19,398 nucleotides of DNA from NCBI GenBank assembly GCA_016932375.1, contig JAFGDA010000038.1, forward strand, positions 1 through 19,398, written 5' to 3'. This stretch comes from Actinomycetota bacterium. GTDB taxonomy: Bacteria > Actinomycetota > Humimicrobiia > Humimicrobiales > Humimicrobiaceae. This document shows, in pieces, positions 1-7,844 of this stretch (its first letter is position 1; the number at the start of each line of letters is the position of its first letter). A program made the position numbers and the translations under genes. Below the pieces are notes generated by a model, which searched no databases, was not told the origin of the DNA, and worked only from the letters and a program-made list of their open reading frames with translations.

Positions 1-155
1 CAGAAAATGTCAATTGATATAAAACTATCAGTATAAATCCATTGCGATAAAACCATTATATTCTAAAACCGTTGGATAAAAAAAGTTAGCACAGGATTAA
101 ATAAAGGATTATTAATCTGGAAGAATGAAAAGAATCGCCTAAAATCAATAAATGT

Positions 156-1958
156 TTAATAATACAGAAAATCCGGGTCCTTATAGTTGCTTGAATCATC
201 ATCTATAAGTTTTGTAAGGGAATCATCAACAAATGAGTAAATATATATCCGTAGCTTACCCCTGTAATCTGTATCAAAAGCAATATAGCTGCCGTAAGGG
301 GACAGGGCCGGGTGGATGTTCCTTCCCCCAAGTGAAGTTATCTGTTCGGGGTCTTCTCCATTAAGGCCGGATACAAAGATCTCCCCGTCTCCGGTGCTCC
401 GGTAGCTACTGAATACCATAAGGTCCTTATCGCTTGAGATATCCGGGGTCCTGTTTCTCTCACCGTCTTTTATGACTGAACGCATGTTTTTTCCCTCAAA
501 GTCCATCAGGGATATATTTTCCCTGCCGTTCTTTCCCGATTCAAAATATACAAGAGGTTTACCTGGATGGCATGCAGGGTGCCAGTCATCGGAATCCGGA
601 TTATAAGTGAGTCTTTTAAATCCCGAACCATCGGAATTTATCCTTCCTATTTCCCAGTCTTCACCTACCCTTGTTTCAAAGAATATATATTTTCCGTCGT
701 ATGACCAGCTTGGATAGGCATTCAGGGTATCCGAATGGGTAAGCTGCTCAAGGCCGGTCCCATCGATGTTTATAACCATTAACTGCCACAGATCACCGAT
801 GGTGGATGTAAAGGCTATCTTTTGATTGTCGGGGGATACGGCCGGATAAAGGTCATCGCTGTCATTGAAAGTAAGCTGTGTAAGATCCGAACCGTCCGTG
901 TTTGATATGTAAAGATCAAAATCCCCGCCATCCCTGTCACTTACAAAAACAATCTTGCGGTTTTCAAAAGCATCTTCCGGTGCTTCCTTTTCTGCGGTTT
1001 CCTCTTCCGGCATTTCATAATCCATACCTTCAATACCCTCCGGAAAAACGGTCCATCCTGTAATATCTATGGAGTCTTCAGGCCCTATTTCCATTGTGCT
1101 GAAGTCGCTGTCTATCTCGAGGATGAAATCATCTGCATCTTTTTCTTCATCAAAAATATAAACTTCCGATAACCCGTATTCCCAGTCCCCATTGATAACA
1201 TGTGCATATACATAAATAAAATGGTCCTCATTAGCCTTGAATTCAGAGGCATCCCATTCTATATGATAGCCGGATTTGGCAAACTGGGGGCCGTATATCC
1301 CGCTTATATCGTCCCTTGTGATGGTGCCGTAATTGGCATCACCAAGGAATATGCCGTTATCCCTTGTACCGTCAATATATACCTCTACCCTGTCTATACC
1401 CGTGCTGTCGGTAAAATCCTCATTGATTGCCCAGCCCTGTATGGTCATCTTTTCAGGATATATTGTTGAATAATTTTTGGGATAATCTATCAGTATCGTG
1501 GTTGCCGTTTCTTCCCTTTCGCCGGATACCGGTAATTTTTTTATGGCATATTTTGAATTGCCTCTGTTTGTACGGGCATATATAAAAAGGGTATGGATGC
1601 CGGGTTCGAGGTCAAAGTCCGTAAGGTCGATTTCATGTTCAAAGCCACTATTTAAGTATTCTTCACCAAAAAGCCGGGCAGCGTCTTCCCTTGGTATTTC
1701 CGGGACAACCTCCCCTGCAGGAAGGCCGGTCTCTTCGGGACCATCGATATAAAATTCGATTTTTTCCACAACTTCCGGTTCTTCAATTATTTCCTCCCCC
1801 GTCTCTTCGGGGGTTTCCTCCTCAGGGGAAACAGAGGTTTCCACGGAAACGACTGCAGCTTCCCCGGGCTTATTTTTACCGGTAATCCTATCCACCATAT
1901 TCATGCCTGCAAAGACCATTACAAAAACCAGGCCAATGGCCAGGAGAATTGATAACAA
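156..1958 (-). CDS. Membrane-anchored Ig-like/TolB beta-propeller protein
   Basis: I see a protein of about 600 residues. Residues 3-18 form one hydrophobic helix that would anchor it in the membrane with the rest outside. A Glu/Pro-rich linker covers residues 43-66. Two related Ig-like segments follow (about 67-147 and 154-270), sharing 'YIDG', an acidic strand and a 'YA' edge strand. A partial third segment ('ITGW', about 278-311) is cut short by a second acidic stretch. Residues 334-600 are TolB/PD40-type propeller blades, with repeats such as 'KIVFVSDRDG', 'NTDGSDLTQLT', 'YPAVSPDNQKIAF' and 'NIDGTGLEQLT'. In this family such propellers bind proteins or ligands; no catalytic motif is visible. 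The named start is a TTG with only a weak AAAGG 11 bases upstream. An in-frame ATA at 1974-1976 has a much better SD, so the N-terminus is uncertain. It lies downstream of, and on the same strand as, the subtilase-like gene. The substrate or partner is unknown. Confidence 0.8.
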   Translation of the reverse strand: MLSILLAIGLVFVMVFAGMNMVDRITGKNKPGEAAVVSVETSVSPEEETPEETGEEIIEEPEVVEKIEFYIDGPEETGLPAGEVVPEIPREDAARLFGEEYLNSGFEHEIDLTDFDLEPGIHTLFIYARTNRGNSKYAIKKLPVSGEREETATTILIDYPKNYSTIYPEKMTIQGWAINEDFTDSTGIDRVEVYIDGTRDNGIFLGDANYGTITRDDISGIYGPQFAKSGYHIEWDASEFKANEDHFIYVYAHVINGDWEYGLSEVYIFDEEKDADDFILEIDSDFSTMEIGPEDSIDITGWTVFPEGIEGMDYEMPEEETAEKEAPEDAFENRKIVFVSDRDGGDFDLYISNTDGSDLTQLTFNDSDDLYPAVSPDNQKIAFTSTIGDLWQLMVINIDGTGLEQLTHSDTLNAYPSWSYDGKYIFFETRVGEDWEIGRINSDGSGFKRLTYNPDSDDWHPACHPGKPLVYFESGKNGRENISLMDFEGKNMRSVIKDGERNRTPDISSDKDLMVFSSYRSTGDGEIFVSGLNGEDPEQITSLGGRNIHPALSPYGSYIAFDTDYRGKLRIYIYSFVDDSLTKLIDDDSSNYKDPDFLYY

Positions 1959-1973
1959 TATAGTAATTGCCTT

Positions 1974-1989
1974 TATCTGAAATCACCCC
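1974..1989 (-). promoter_or_regulatory. Strong SD before an in-frame ATA codon, rival start of the Ig/TolB gene
   Basis: On the minus strand GGGGTGAT (1989-1982) matches the extended anti-SD complement GAGGTGAT at seven of eight bases. An in-frame ATA lies nine bases after the GGGG core. Starting there gives an N-terminus KAITILLSILLAIG, an ideal signal anchor, directly after an in-frame TGA (1985-1983). Either ATA is a rare weak start codon, or translation begins at TTG 1958-1956. Confidence 0.35.
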
Positions 1990-2029
1990 TGTACGGATAG
2001 ATTTTTATATTTAAAATTGTTAAAACTAT

Positions 2030-2057
2030 ATTTTATTATTTAATTTAAATAAATCAA
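2030..2057 (-). promoter_or_regulatory. Candidate sigma-70 promoter for the Ig/TolB gene
   Basis: On the minus strand TTGATT (2057-2052) is followed, after 16 bases, by TAAAAT (2035-2030). This predicts a transcript start near 2023 and a leader of about 50-65 bases. The region is very AT-rich, so a chance match is possible. Confidence 0.35.
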
Positions 2058-2078
2058 ATCAATAAACAAAGCCAGGGC

Positions 2079-2231
2079 ATGAAAATATTCCTTATTTCCA
2101 GGCCTGATAGCAAGCCGGGGCAGGGTTCAGCAATCAATTACAGGGAGGAAAAACAATTAAGGCCGGCTAAGACTGGATTTCAATTAGTGCTGTGCTCTTT
2201 GTACCCTGGTACGCATGTGCCTGAATCCTGA
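2079..2231 (+). other. Short open frame in the 291-base gap between the two exported-protein genes
   Basis: The gap between the Ig/TolB gene and the subtilase-like gene contains a plus-strand frame of 50 codons, ATG to TGA. It begins MKIFLISRPDSKPGQG, which loosely recalls the first strand of glycosyltransferase-4 proteins. It has no properly spaced SD and no domain that I recognise. It is most likely chance or a decayed gene fragment. I saw no convincing terminator or structured RNA in this gap. Confidence 0.12.
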
Positions 2232-2249
2232 CAAAGGGATAGAAAAGAA

Positions 2250-3335
2250 TCACGGGTAAAGAATCAAATGGGCTTTTTGTTCAATAAGATTTTTGGTATT
2301 ATGAACAGCTTCTTGATAATAGAAGTTATAATCATAAAAAGGATTCATAATGCTGAGTTTAAAAATATCTGCATATAAAAGATCCCTTGCTGCCCTGACG
2401 GATTTATAACAGTCTACCATCCCATACCCGAAATAATTATCATGCCCTAATACTCCCAGCCGGCGGGTATTTTCCCTCAATATATCCTCTATTTCGGAAC
2501 GGGACAGGTAGGGATTTGCAGAGAGCATGAGCCCCACCACACCTGCAACATGGGAGCTTGACCAGGAGGTGCCATAATGACTCTCCCAGTCACCTATGGT
2601 GTCGATGGAAGGTATTTCTTCGCAGGGGGCACTGATAAAATTAAGGTCGGAAACCGTGCTTTTAAAAGAATGCTTCTCGCACCTGTCTGTACCTGCAATA
2701 TTATACACCCCGTTTAAATACCCCGGGAACCTGTAGCTCATGCTTTTACCGGTACCCTGGGCACCTATTATAAACCTTACATTTTTCGAATAGGCATAAT
2801 TTATTGCAGCCTGTGCAGCATTTATATAATCACGGTCAGGTTCAGGTTTGAGCACGGCTATGGGAAGCAGGATAATGTTTGCACCAATATCAGCCGATAC
2901 TCTTATTGCTTCGTCTATCTTGCCATAATCCTGGCTATCACCATCGAGCACCTTTGCGGTAATGAGTGACACATCAGGCGCTATGGAAAGTATGATGCCT
3001 GCGGCATATGTGTCGTGGCCGTTTTCATCCCCGAAGGATTTTGAATCATTTATGAAATCATGGCTGTATGCTATCCGGTTCATGAGATAAGGGTGCAGTA
3101 TATCCATACCATAACCAATCACGGCAATTTTTATCTCACTATTGCCATCAGTTATTTCCCATGATTCCCCTAAGTTTATCAATTCAAGGTTCCAGGCCTG
3201 GCTGCTTTTACTGGAACCAACATTATTGTCTTCATCATGAACCTTATAAATAGTATAATGGTTCAGTGTGAAGCCGCTAATAAATATCAATAACAGTGGG
3301 AGGATCAGCGGCAAAAAAATTAATTTAAATTTCAT
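2250..3335 (-). CDS. Subtilisin-fold (S8) protein lacking catalytic Asp and His; probable secreted or anchored pseudoprotease
   Basis: Residues 5-22 form a hydrophobic signal peptide or anchor, and residues 50-315 follow the S8 peptidase layout. The Asp block reads 'IAVIGYGMDILHP', where active enzymes have 'AVIDTG': the Asp is Gly74. The His block reads 'NGHDTYAAG', where active enzymes have 'HGTHVAG': the catalytic His is Tyr110. The Ser block 'GTSWSSSHVAG' keeps Ser257. The usual 'AAGN' oxyanion segment is 'IGAQGTG', without the Asn. The surrounding conserved structural residues are kept and the frame is intact, so this looks like a maintained non-proteolytic fold and not a recent pseudogene. 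A tail of about 45 residues follows the domain. The start is ATG with a consensus promoter immediately upstream and no SD. A binding or scaffold role outside the membrane is inference; an altered catalytic mechanism using only Ser257 cannot be excluded. Confidence 0.85.
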   Translation of the reverse strand: MKFKLIFLPLILPLLLIFISGFTLNHYTIYKVHDEDNNVGSSKSSQAWNLELINLGESWEITDGNSEIKIAVIGYGMDILHPYLMNRIAYSHDFINDSKSFGDENGHDTYAAGIILSIAPDVSLITAKVLDGDSQDYGKIDEAIRVSADIGANIILLPIAVLKPEPDRDYINAAQAAINYAYSKNVRFIIGAQGTGKSMSYRFPGYLNGVYNIAGTDRCEKHSFKSTVSDLNFISAPCEEIPSIDTIGDWESHYGTSWSSSHVAGVVGLMLSANPYLSRSEIEDILRENTRRLGVLGHDNYFGYGMVDCYKSVRAARDLLYADIFKLSIMNPFYDYNFYYQEAVHNTKNLIEQKAHLILYP

Positions 3336-3344
3336 AGTTTAAAT

Positions 3345-3372
3345 ATTATAATCAGGTATCCGGTTATATCAA
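3345..3372 (-). promoter_or_regulatory. Consensus promoter giving a probable leaderless mRNA for the subtilase-like gene
   Basis: On the minus strand TTGATA (3372-3367) is followed, after a 16-base spacer, by a perfect TATAAT (3350-3345). Only nine bases separate the -10 box from the ATG (3335-3333). A start point 7-10 bases after the -10 box falls on or just before the ATG, and no purine-rich SD is present. It overlaps the control region of the divergent methyltransferase-epimerase gene. Confidence 0.6.
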
Positions 3373-3391
3373 TTAAAATTTCTTATACATT

Positions 3392-3415
3392 TATAATATT
3401 TTTAAAGAGGGAAGG
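3392..3415 (+). promoter_or_regulatory. -10 box and SD of the divergent methyltransferase-epimerase gene
   Basis: TATAAT at 3392-3397 lacks a good -35 hexamer at the expected distance. It is followed by AGAGGGAAGG at 3406-3415. This SD can serve the TTG at 3416 (core spacing about 5) or the in-frame ATG at 3422 (about 11). The leader would be very short. Confidence 0.4.
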
Positions 3416-5254
3416 TTGAAGATGGGCGAGCCCTGGCAGCTTGTAATGTTTAAAAAGTCCTTAAAAAAAAGGCAGAAATTCGATGCAATAGTTAAAATGC
3501 TCAAGGTTGAAAAGGACGACCGGTGCATTGATATATGTTCCGGGGACAATACCGGCGCATTAAGCTATTATTTCAGGGAACTCGGCGGTAACTGGCATAC
3601 AGGGGATCTTGAACCTGAAAACCAGGAAGTCATAAAGGAAATACTGAAGGAAAACGTATATTTCCTTGATCCGGAGAAACTGCCTTTTGATGACAATTAT
3701 TTCGATAATATGATACTTATAGATACCCTTGAGCACATGGAAGATGAAAGGCCTCTTTTAAATGAGGTTAAAAGGGTCTTAAAGGAAAATGGTAGTGCCA
3801 TATTTACAGTACCGAACCAGAGCCCGAAGCTAATCGGTAACAGGATAAAAAATGCTTTTGGGATGAGGCCTGAAAAGTATGGCCACAGGAGGCCGGGCTA
3901 TACCAGGGAAGAACTTATAAGGCTGCTTGAGACAAATGGATTCACTGTCAGGAAAGCCATTACCTACGGGAAATTTTATACGGAAATGGTGGAACTGGGG
4001 ATAAACCTTATCTACATGCTGGGTTCAAAGAGGAAGAAAAAAGGCAGTTCCGGCGGAGAGGGCGGCGGGCCTGACAAGCAGGGTATTTCACCAACATCGA
4101 AAGAGAAACTCGGAACGGCATATAAGATATACTCAAAGCTGTTCCCGGTTTTTAAGCTTATATCAAAACTTGATAAGCTGCTGGTTTTCAGCAGCGGCTA
4201 TAATGTTGTGGTGGAAGCAGGGGTCAGCGTAAAGAAGAGGATTGTCCCTGAGAGCTTTAGGGAAGAAAAGGTCCTGGTTACGGGTGGCGGCGGCTTCATT
4301 GGGAGCCATCTTGTCGAGTTCCTTCTTGAAAAAGGCTATTGGGTCAGGACAGTAGATGTCCATACGGAAAGCATCAGCCACCTTGCCGGAAATGACAGGC
4401 TTGAGATCGTAGAGGGCGATTATCTTAAGGAAATATCCATGGACGGTCTTATCCGGGATATTGATATTGTATTCCACCTTGCAAGTGCCCACCTTGCAAT
4501 AAGCGTAAGCGACAGGCATTACGAGGAAAGCAATTTGGGAGCCACAGGGAAGCTGATTGAACTGTGCCGGGGCAGCAAAGTCAAAAAGTTCATTTACTGC
4601 AGCACTGTTGGAGTAATGGGCGATACGGGAAGAAGTCCGGCAAATGAAGACAGCCCGCTTAAACCTGAAACCATATATGAAAAGACCAAATTGATGGCCG
4701 AGGATTACGTAAAGAAATTTCACAGGGAAACAGGATATCCGGTTGTGGTTGTAAGGCCCTCATGGACATATGGCCCGAGGTGTCCGCGCACGATAAAATT
4801 GTTCAGGAGCATCAGGAAAGGCAGGTTTTTCATGGTTGGAAACGGGAAAACCTACCGGCAAAGTGCATATATAAGTGACCTGGTCAGGGGCATCTGGCTG
4901 GCGTCGCAGGCAGAAAAGGCCGTGGGAAATGTATATATACTGTCTGGTGATGAAAAGACCACGGTCGGCGATCTTGTATCCGGGATATCCGGGATAGTGG
5001 GCAAAAAGATCCTGCCGTTCAGGGTACCCCCGTTTATCATGGTCCCGTTGAGCGTTCTATCAGAATTTGCATTCAAGCTTATAAAAAAAGAGCCTTTTTT
5101 TTCCAGGCGCAGCCTCCTTTTCTATTTGAAAAATTATAATTATGATATTTCAAGGGCAAAAAGGGACCTTGGCTATGAACCACAGGTGACCCTTAAGGAA
5201 GGCCTGGAGGAAACATACCGGTGGATGATTGAAAACGGTGCATTTTATAAATAA
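3416..5254 (+). CDS. Class I SAM methyltransferase fused to an NAD-dependent epimerase/dehydratase
   Basis: One uninterrupted frame of 612 codons holds two enzymes. Residues about 30-195 are a class I methyltransferase: SAM-binding 'IDICSGDNTG' at 38-47, acidic 'DTLEHMEDERPLLNEVKRVL', and 'TVPN' after strand 5. A charged, Gly-rich linker follows (about 204-230). Residues 285-612 are an extended short-chain dehydrogenase: 'VTGGGGFIGSH' for the Rossmann NAD site, 'FHLAS', 'YCSTVGV', catalytic Tyr421-x3-Lys425 in 'YEKTK', and 'RPSWTYGP'. The C-terminal part ('DISRAKRDLGYEPQVTLKEG') is typical of nucleotide-sugar and 3-beta-HSD-like members. The expected product is a methylated and epimerised or dehydrated sugar, or a lipid substrate; which one cannot be read from the sequence. 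The start is TTG 3416 or ATG 3422. It leads a plus-strand set with the next methyltransferase and acyltransferase after a gap of 219 bases, which has no clear terminator. Confidence 0.85.
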   Translation: MKMGEPWQLVMFKKSLKKRQKFDAIVKMLKVEKDDRCIDICSGDNTGALSYYFRELGGNWHTGDLEPENQEVIKEILKENVYFLDPEKLPFDDNYFDNMILIDTLEHMEDERPLLNEVKRVLKENGSAIFTVPNQSPKLIGNRIKNAFGMRPEKYGHRRPGYTREELIRLLETNGFTVRKAITYGKFYTEMVELGINLIYMLGSKRKKKGSSGGEGGGPDKQGISPTSKEKLGTAYKIYSKLFPVFKLISKLDKLLVFSSGYNVVVEAGVSVKKRIVPESFREEKVLVTGGGGFIGSHLVEFLLEKGYWVRTVDVHTESISHLAGNDRLEIVEGDYLKEISMDGLIRDIDIVFHLASAHLAISVSDRHYEESNLGATGKLIELCRGSKVKKFIYCSTVGVMGDTGRSPANEDSPLKPETIYEKTKLMAEDYVKKFHRETGYPVVVVRPSWTYGPRCPRTIKLFRSIRKGRFFMVGNGKTYRQSAYISDLVRGIWLASQAEKAVGNVYILSGDEKTTVGDLVSGISGIVGKKILPFRVPPFIMVPLSVLSEFAFKLIKKEPFFSRRSLLFYLKNYNYDISRAKRDLGYEPQVTLKEGLEETYRWMIENGAFYK

Positions 5255-5473
5255 TGCGCAAGAATAGCAAAACAATATTAATTATAATAGAATCCTAAAA
5301 TTGGAATAAGAACTATAATCCCCAGATGAAACTTAAAGGGAGCAGGGCCCTGAATGGGGCAAAACTGAAATGAATGTCGATTATATGTGATACTATATGG
5401 TATGGATGAGAATGGTTCATATGATATCAATGAGGATTTTTCAATAGGATCGGGATAAGGAGAGTCAGGTAAT

Positions 5474-6121
5474 ATGGAAAACGGGGTTCAGGAATCAAGG
5501 GACAGGTTCGACAGGTGGTCTTCAAAATATGATACCGACCGGATCAGCTCATGGTTCAAATATATCCATTCCCTTATGATTGGAGATTTGAATCTTGAAA
5601 ACAAGGACAGGATACTTGATGTTGGGTGCGGGACTGGTAATGCAGTCATGATGCTTGCTGAAAAAGCCGGGCATTCCAAAATATACGGGATAGATATCTC
5701 CCCAAAAATGATAGAAACTGCCAGCAAAAAAACAGGTAATGGAAGGATAAGCTTTCTGGTGGCGGATTCACGGTCCATCCCGTTCGGGGACTCATATTTT
5801 GACCTTGTTTTAAGCAGCAATTCATTTCACCACTATCCCAATCCTTTAGTGGCGCTGAAAGAAATTCACAGGGTCCTGAAACCCGGCGGGGAGTTTTTGC
5901 TTGCAGATGCATGCAGGGATATTTATTTTCCCATAAGGATACAGAACACCTACCGGAGGATCTTTGAAAAGGGGCACATCAATTACTATACCACTTCAGA
6001 GATAAAAAAAATGCTTGAAGAAACCGGATTCAGTAGAATCAGTCTAATAAGAAAAGTAAGGGGAATGGGAATAAAAAAGAAACTATTCACAGGAGTTGGT
6101 ATATTTCTTTCAGGGAAATAG
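5474..6121 (+). CDS. Class I SAM-dependent methyltransferase (UbiE/Methyltransf_11 type)
   Basis: This is a 215-residue cytoplasmic protein of normal length for the family. Motif I is 'ILDVGCGTGNA' (47-57), the acidic end of strand 2 is in 'YGIDISPKMI' (71-80), and motif II/III are 'FDLVLSSNSFHHYPNP' (109-124) and 'RVLKPGGEFLLAD' (133-145). It transfers a methyl group from SAM; the acceptor is unknown. AAGGAG at 5457-5462 lies 11 bases before the ATG. The next gene begins 17 bases downstream, so the two are probably cotranscribed. In this context a sugar or lipid acceptor is plausible, although quinone-like or other small acceptors are common for the family. Confidence 0.85.
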   Translation: MENGVQESRDRFDRWSSKYDTDRISSWFKYIHSLMIGDLNLENKDRILDVGCGTGNAVMMLAEKAGHSKIYGIDISPKMIETASKKTGNGRISFLVADSRSIPFGDSYFDLVLSSNSFHHYPNPLVALKEIHRVLKPGGEFLLADACRDIYFPIRIQNTYRRIFEKGHINYYTTSEIKKMLEETGFSRISLIRKVRGMGIKKKLFTGVGIFLSGK

Positions 6122-6138
6122 AAAGGTTTCAGGCGTCA

Positions 6139-6885
6139 ATGGTCAGGGAAAAGCTTCATAAGGATATAACATCTGAGGATACCTCGAATGTTTCCAAATA
6201 CAGGGGATTGTACTTAGGCGGGGAAATGAATTTCTGGGGTGTCTTGAATTTTGAGATAATTACAATGCTTTTTTGCAATATGCCGGGTGCCATGGGACTG
6301 TTCCTGAGAAAGGTATTCTACCGGTCATTGTTCAAAAAGGCCGGCAGGAACGTAATATTCGGAAGGGGTGTAACTATCAGGCATCCTCTCAAGATATCCA
6401 TGGGAAATAATGTGGTGGTCGAGGATAACTGCGTCCTGGACGCCAAGGGCGATAACAGCGGGGGGCTTGAAATAGGAAACAACGTGATTATCAGCAGAAA
6501 TGTGGTTTTAAGCAGTAAGAACGGATATATCAAAATCGGGGATAACACTGTTATAGGTATTAACAGCGTGGTTCACTCGGTAGGTAAAAGCAGCGTTGTG
6601 GTAGGCAGTGATGTCCTGATTTCGGCTTATGTATATCTTATCGGCGGCGGCACCTACCATTATGAACGTTCCGATATCCCAATCAGGGAACAGGGGCTGG
6701 ACCTCAAGGGCGGCATTGTTATCGAAGACAATGTCTGGCTGGGGGCATCGGTAAATGTCATTGACGGGGTCACCATAAAGAAGGGAAGCATAGTCGGGGC
6801 GTGTTCACTGGTGGCAAAAGACATAATTGAAGAAAACAGCGTTGTCCTCGGCATGCCTGCAAGGGTAATAAAGAAAAGGTTTTAG
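6139..6885 (+). CDS. Left-handed beta-helix (hexapeptide repeat) acyltransferase
   Basis: The protein has 248 residues. An N-terminal segment of about 65 residues with a hydrophobic stretch (about 36-58, possibly a membrane-associated helix) precedes hexapeptide repeats from about residue 70 to the end, in which I/V/L recurs every six residues ('VVVEDNCVLDA', 'LEIGNNVIISRNVVL', 'IVIEDNVWLGASVNVI'). The loop with 'GGGTYHYERSD' could supply the catalytic His seen in acetyltransferases of this class. The ending 'NSVVLGMPARVIKKRF' is a classical cap (compare 'GNPAKVIK'). Members are trimers that acylate sugars, often in capsule, O-antigen or colanic acid synthesis. It sits 17 bases after a methyltransferase and its stop overlaps the convergent flippase-like gene by four bases. 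The SD is weak (CAGG, spacing 6). Confidence 0.88.
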   Translation: MVREKLHKDITSEDTSNVSKYRGLYLGGEMNFWGVLNFEIITMLFCNMPGAMGLFLRKVFYRSLFKKAGRNVIFGRGVTIRHPLKISMGNNVVVEDNCVLDAKGDNSGGLEIGNNVIISRNVVLSSKNGYIKIGDNTVIGINSVVHSVGKSSVVVGSDVLISAYVYLIGGGTYHYERSDIPIREQGLDLKGGIVIEDNVWLGASVNVIDGVTIKKGSIVGACSLVAKDIIEENSVVLGMPARVIKKRF

Positions 6886-7844
6886 GAAAAAATCCCCGGC
6901 CTTCTTATAAGCAGTATAATTCCGCCTATAAGCGATTCAAGAAGCAGCATTATCAATATCAGGAGCGGAAAAGCTACTGCTTTCTCACCGGAAATTCCAA
7001 GCGTATTTAAAAAATAAATAGTCGTGTTTTCCCTTATCCCGAGGCCCCCTATTGAAACGGGGATCATTGCTACTACAAGCACTATGGGAACCATGAATAA
7101 AAATGAAATAAAGTCTATTTCAATCTTTAATGCAAGGGCGGAAAAATAATAGTGCAGTATGACATTCAGCTGCATTACAAAACTCAAAAGAATCACAACA
7201 TAAAGCGGCTTTCTATGTTTGAAGGCGGAAAAAGCGTCCGTAAAATCCCTTAATTTTTGCTTCAACTTTCCCATAAACCTGATTTTGAAGATGAAATTGA
7301 ATATCTTCAGGGATGAAGGGTTCATTATCAGGATAAGAAATATTACAAGCAGCACAAGGATGACTGTTATGATAATAAAAAGGTTCTTGAACCCGGTCAG
7401 CTTGAAACCGAGGGGAAGGGAGATAAAGGCAAAGACTATCAGGGCAATGACACCCATGCCCCTTTCCATCAGTATGACTGTTATTGATTTGGGCCAGTTG
7501 CTGTTTTCAAGCCGTGAAGTATCATATGCCCTGTAAGCATCACCGCCTATACTGCTCGGAAGGAAGTTATTCAGGAATATTCCCACAAGCAGTGATCCAT
7601 TAAGGTAGTTAATCCCCGCGCTGACATCCTGGAGGCCAAGAAGTATTTTCCACCTGATGGAGGATATGAGGAGTCCGGTAACATGCATCATGGCTGCAAG
7701 TACCAGGAACCAGAAGTTAATATCATTTACAGTTATATCCGTAAAGAAGTTCTTGAGATCTACCCTGTACCTGAAAACAAGATAGGATATCAATGAGATG
7801 CTAACCAGTATCCTTATGATATTAAAGGCCCTTTTTTTCATCAA
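6882..7844 (-). CDS. Flippase-like integral membrane protein (LPG synthase TM domain / UPF0104 family)
   Basis: The protein has 320 residues and about eight hydrophobic segments. The family signatures are present: 'LPSSIGGDAYRAY' (95-107), 'ILMERGMG' (124-131) and 'IPVSIGGLGIREN' (261-273). The family is the membrane part of lysylphosphatidylglycerol synthase and of many standalone proteins linked to glycolipid or polyprenyl-linked sugar traffic; some are fused to GT2 enzymes in archaeal glycosylation. No aminoacyl-transfer domain is attached, so lipid lysinylation is not supported here. ATG is preceded by AAGGA at spacing 6. It is the last gene of a minus-strand block after the GT2 and radical SAM genes, with a 186-base gap before it that may hold its own promoter. 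A carrier-lipid flippase role is inference from context. Confidence 0.82.
   Translation of the reverse strand: MMKKRAFNIIRILVSISLISYLVFRYRVDLKNFFTDITVNDINFWFLVLAAMMHVTGLLISSIRWKILLGLQDVSAGINYLNGSLLVGIFLNNFLPSSIGGDAYRAYDTSRLENSNWPKSITVILMERGMGVIALIVFAFISLPLGFKLTGFKNLFIIITVILVLLVIFLILIMNPSSLKIFNFIFKIRFMGKLKQKLRDFTDAFSAFKHRKPLYVVILLSFVMQLNVILHYYFSALALKIEIDFISFLFMVPIVLVVAMIPVSIGGLGIRENTTIYFLNTLGISGEKAVAFPLLILIMLLLESLIGGIILLIRRPGIFS

Noticed and set aside
2070..2249. Possible riboswitch upstream of the Ig/TolB gene
   Set aside because: I looked for c-di-GMP and c-di-AMP type conserved blocks on both strands and did not find them; no long stems are evident.
4163..4723. A 186-codon minus-strand frame inside the methyltransferase-epimerase gene
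   Set aside because: It lies wholly opposite the well-supported epimerase domain, shows no domain signature and is a shadow frame.
5343..5352. Ten-base palindrome CAGGGCCCTG in the gap after the epimerase gene
   Set aside because: It has no loop or T-run, so it is not a terminator, and a single short palindrome is not evidence of an operator.
5402..5458. An 18-codon frame just before the second methyltransferase gene, with a protein-like acidic composition
   Set aside because: It has no SD, no family resemblance and is too short to support; it ends next to the SD of the following gene and could only be a leader peptide by speculation.
6882..7844. Annotation as lysylphosphatidylglycerol synthase
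   Set aside because: Only the membrane domain is present; the C-terminal aminoacyl-transfer domain needed for lipid lysinylation is absent.
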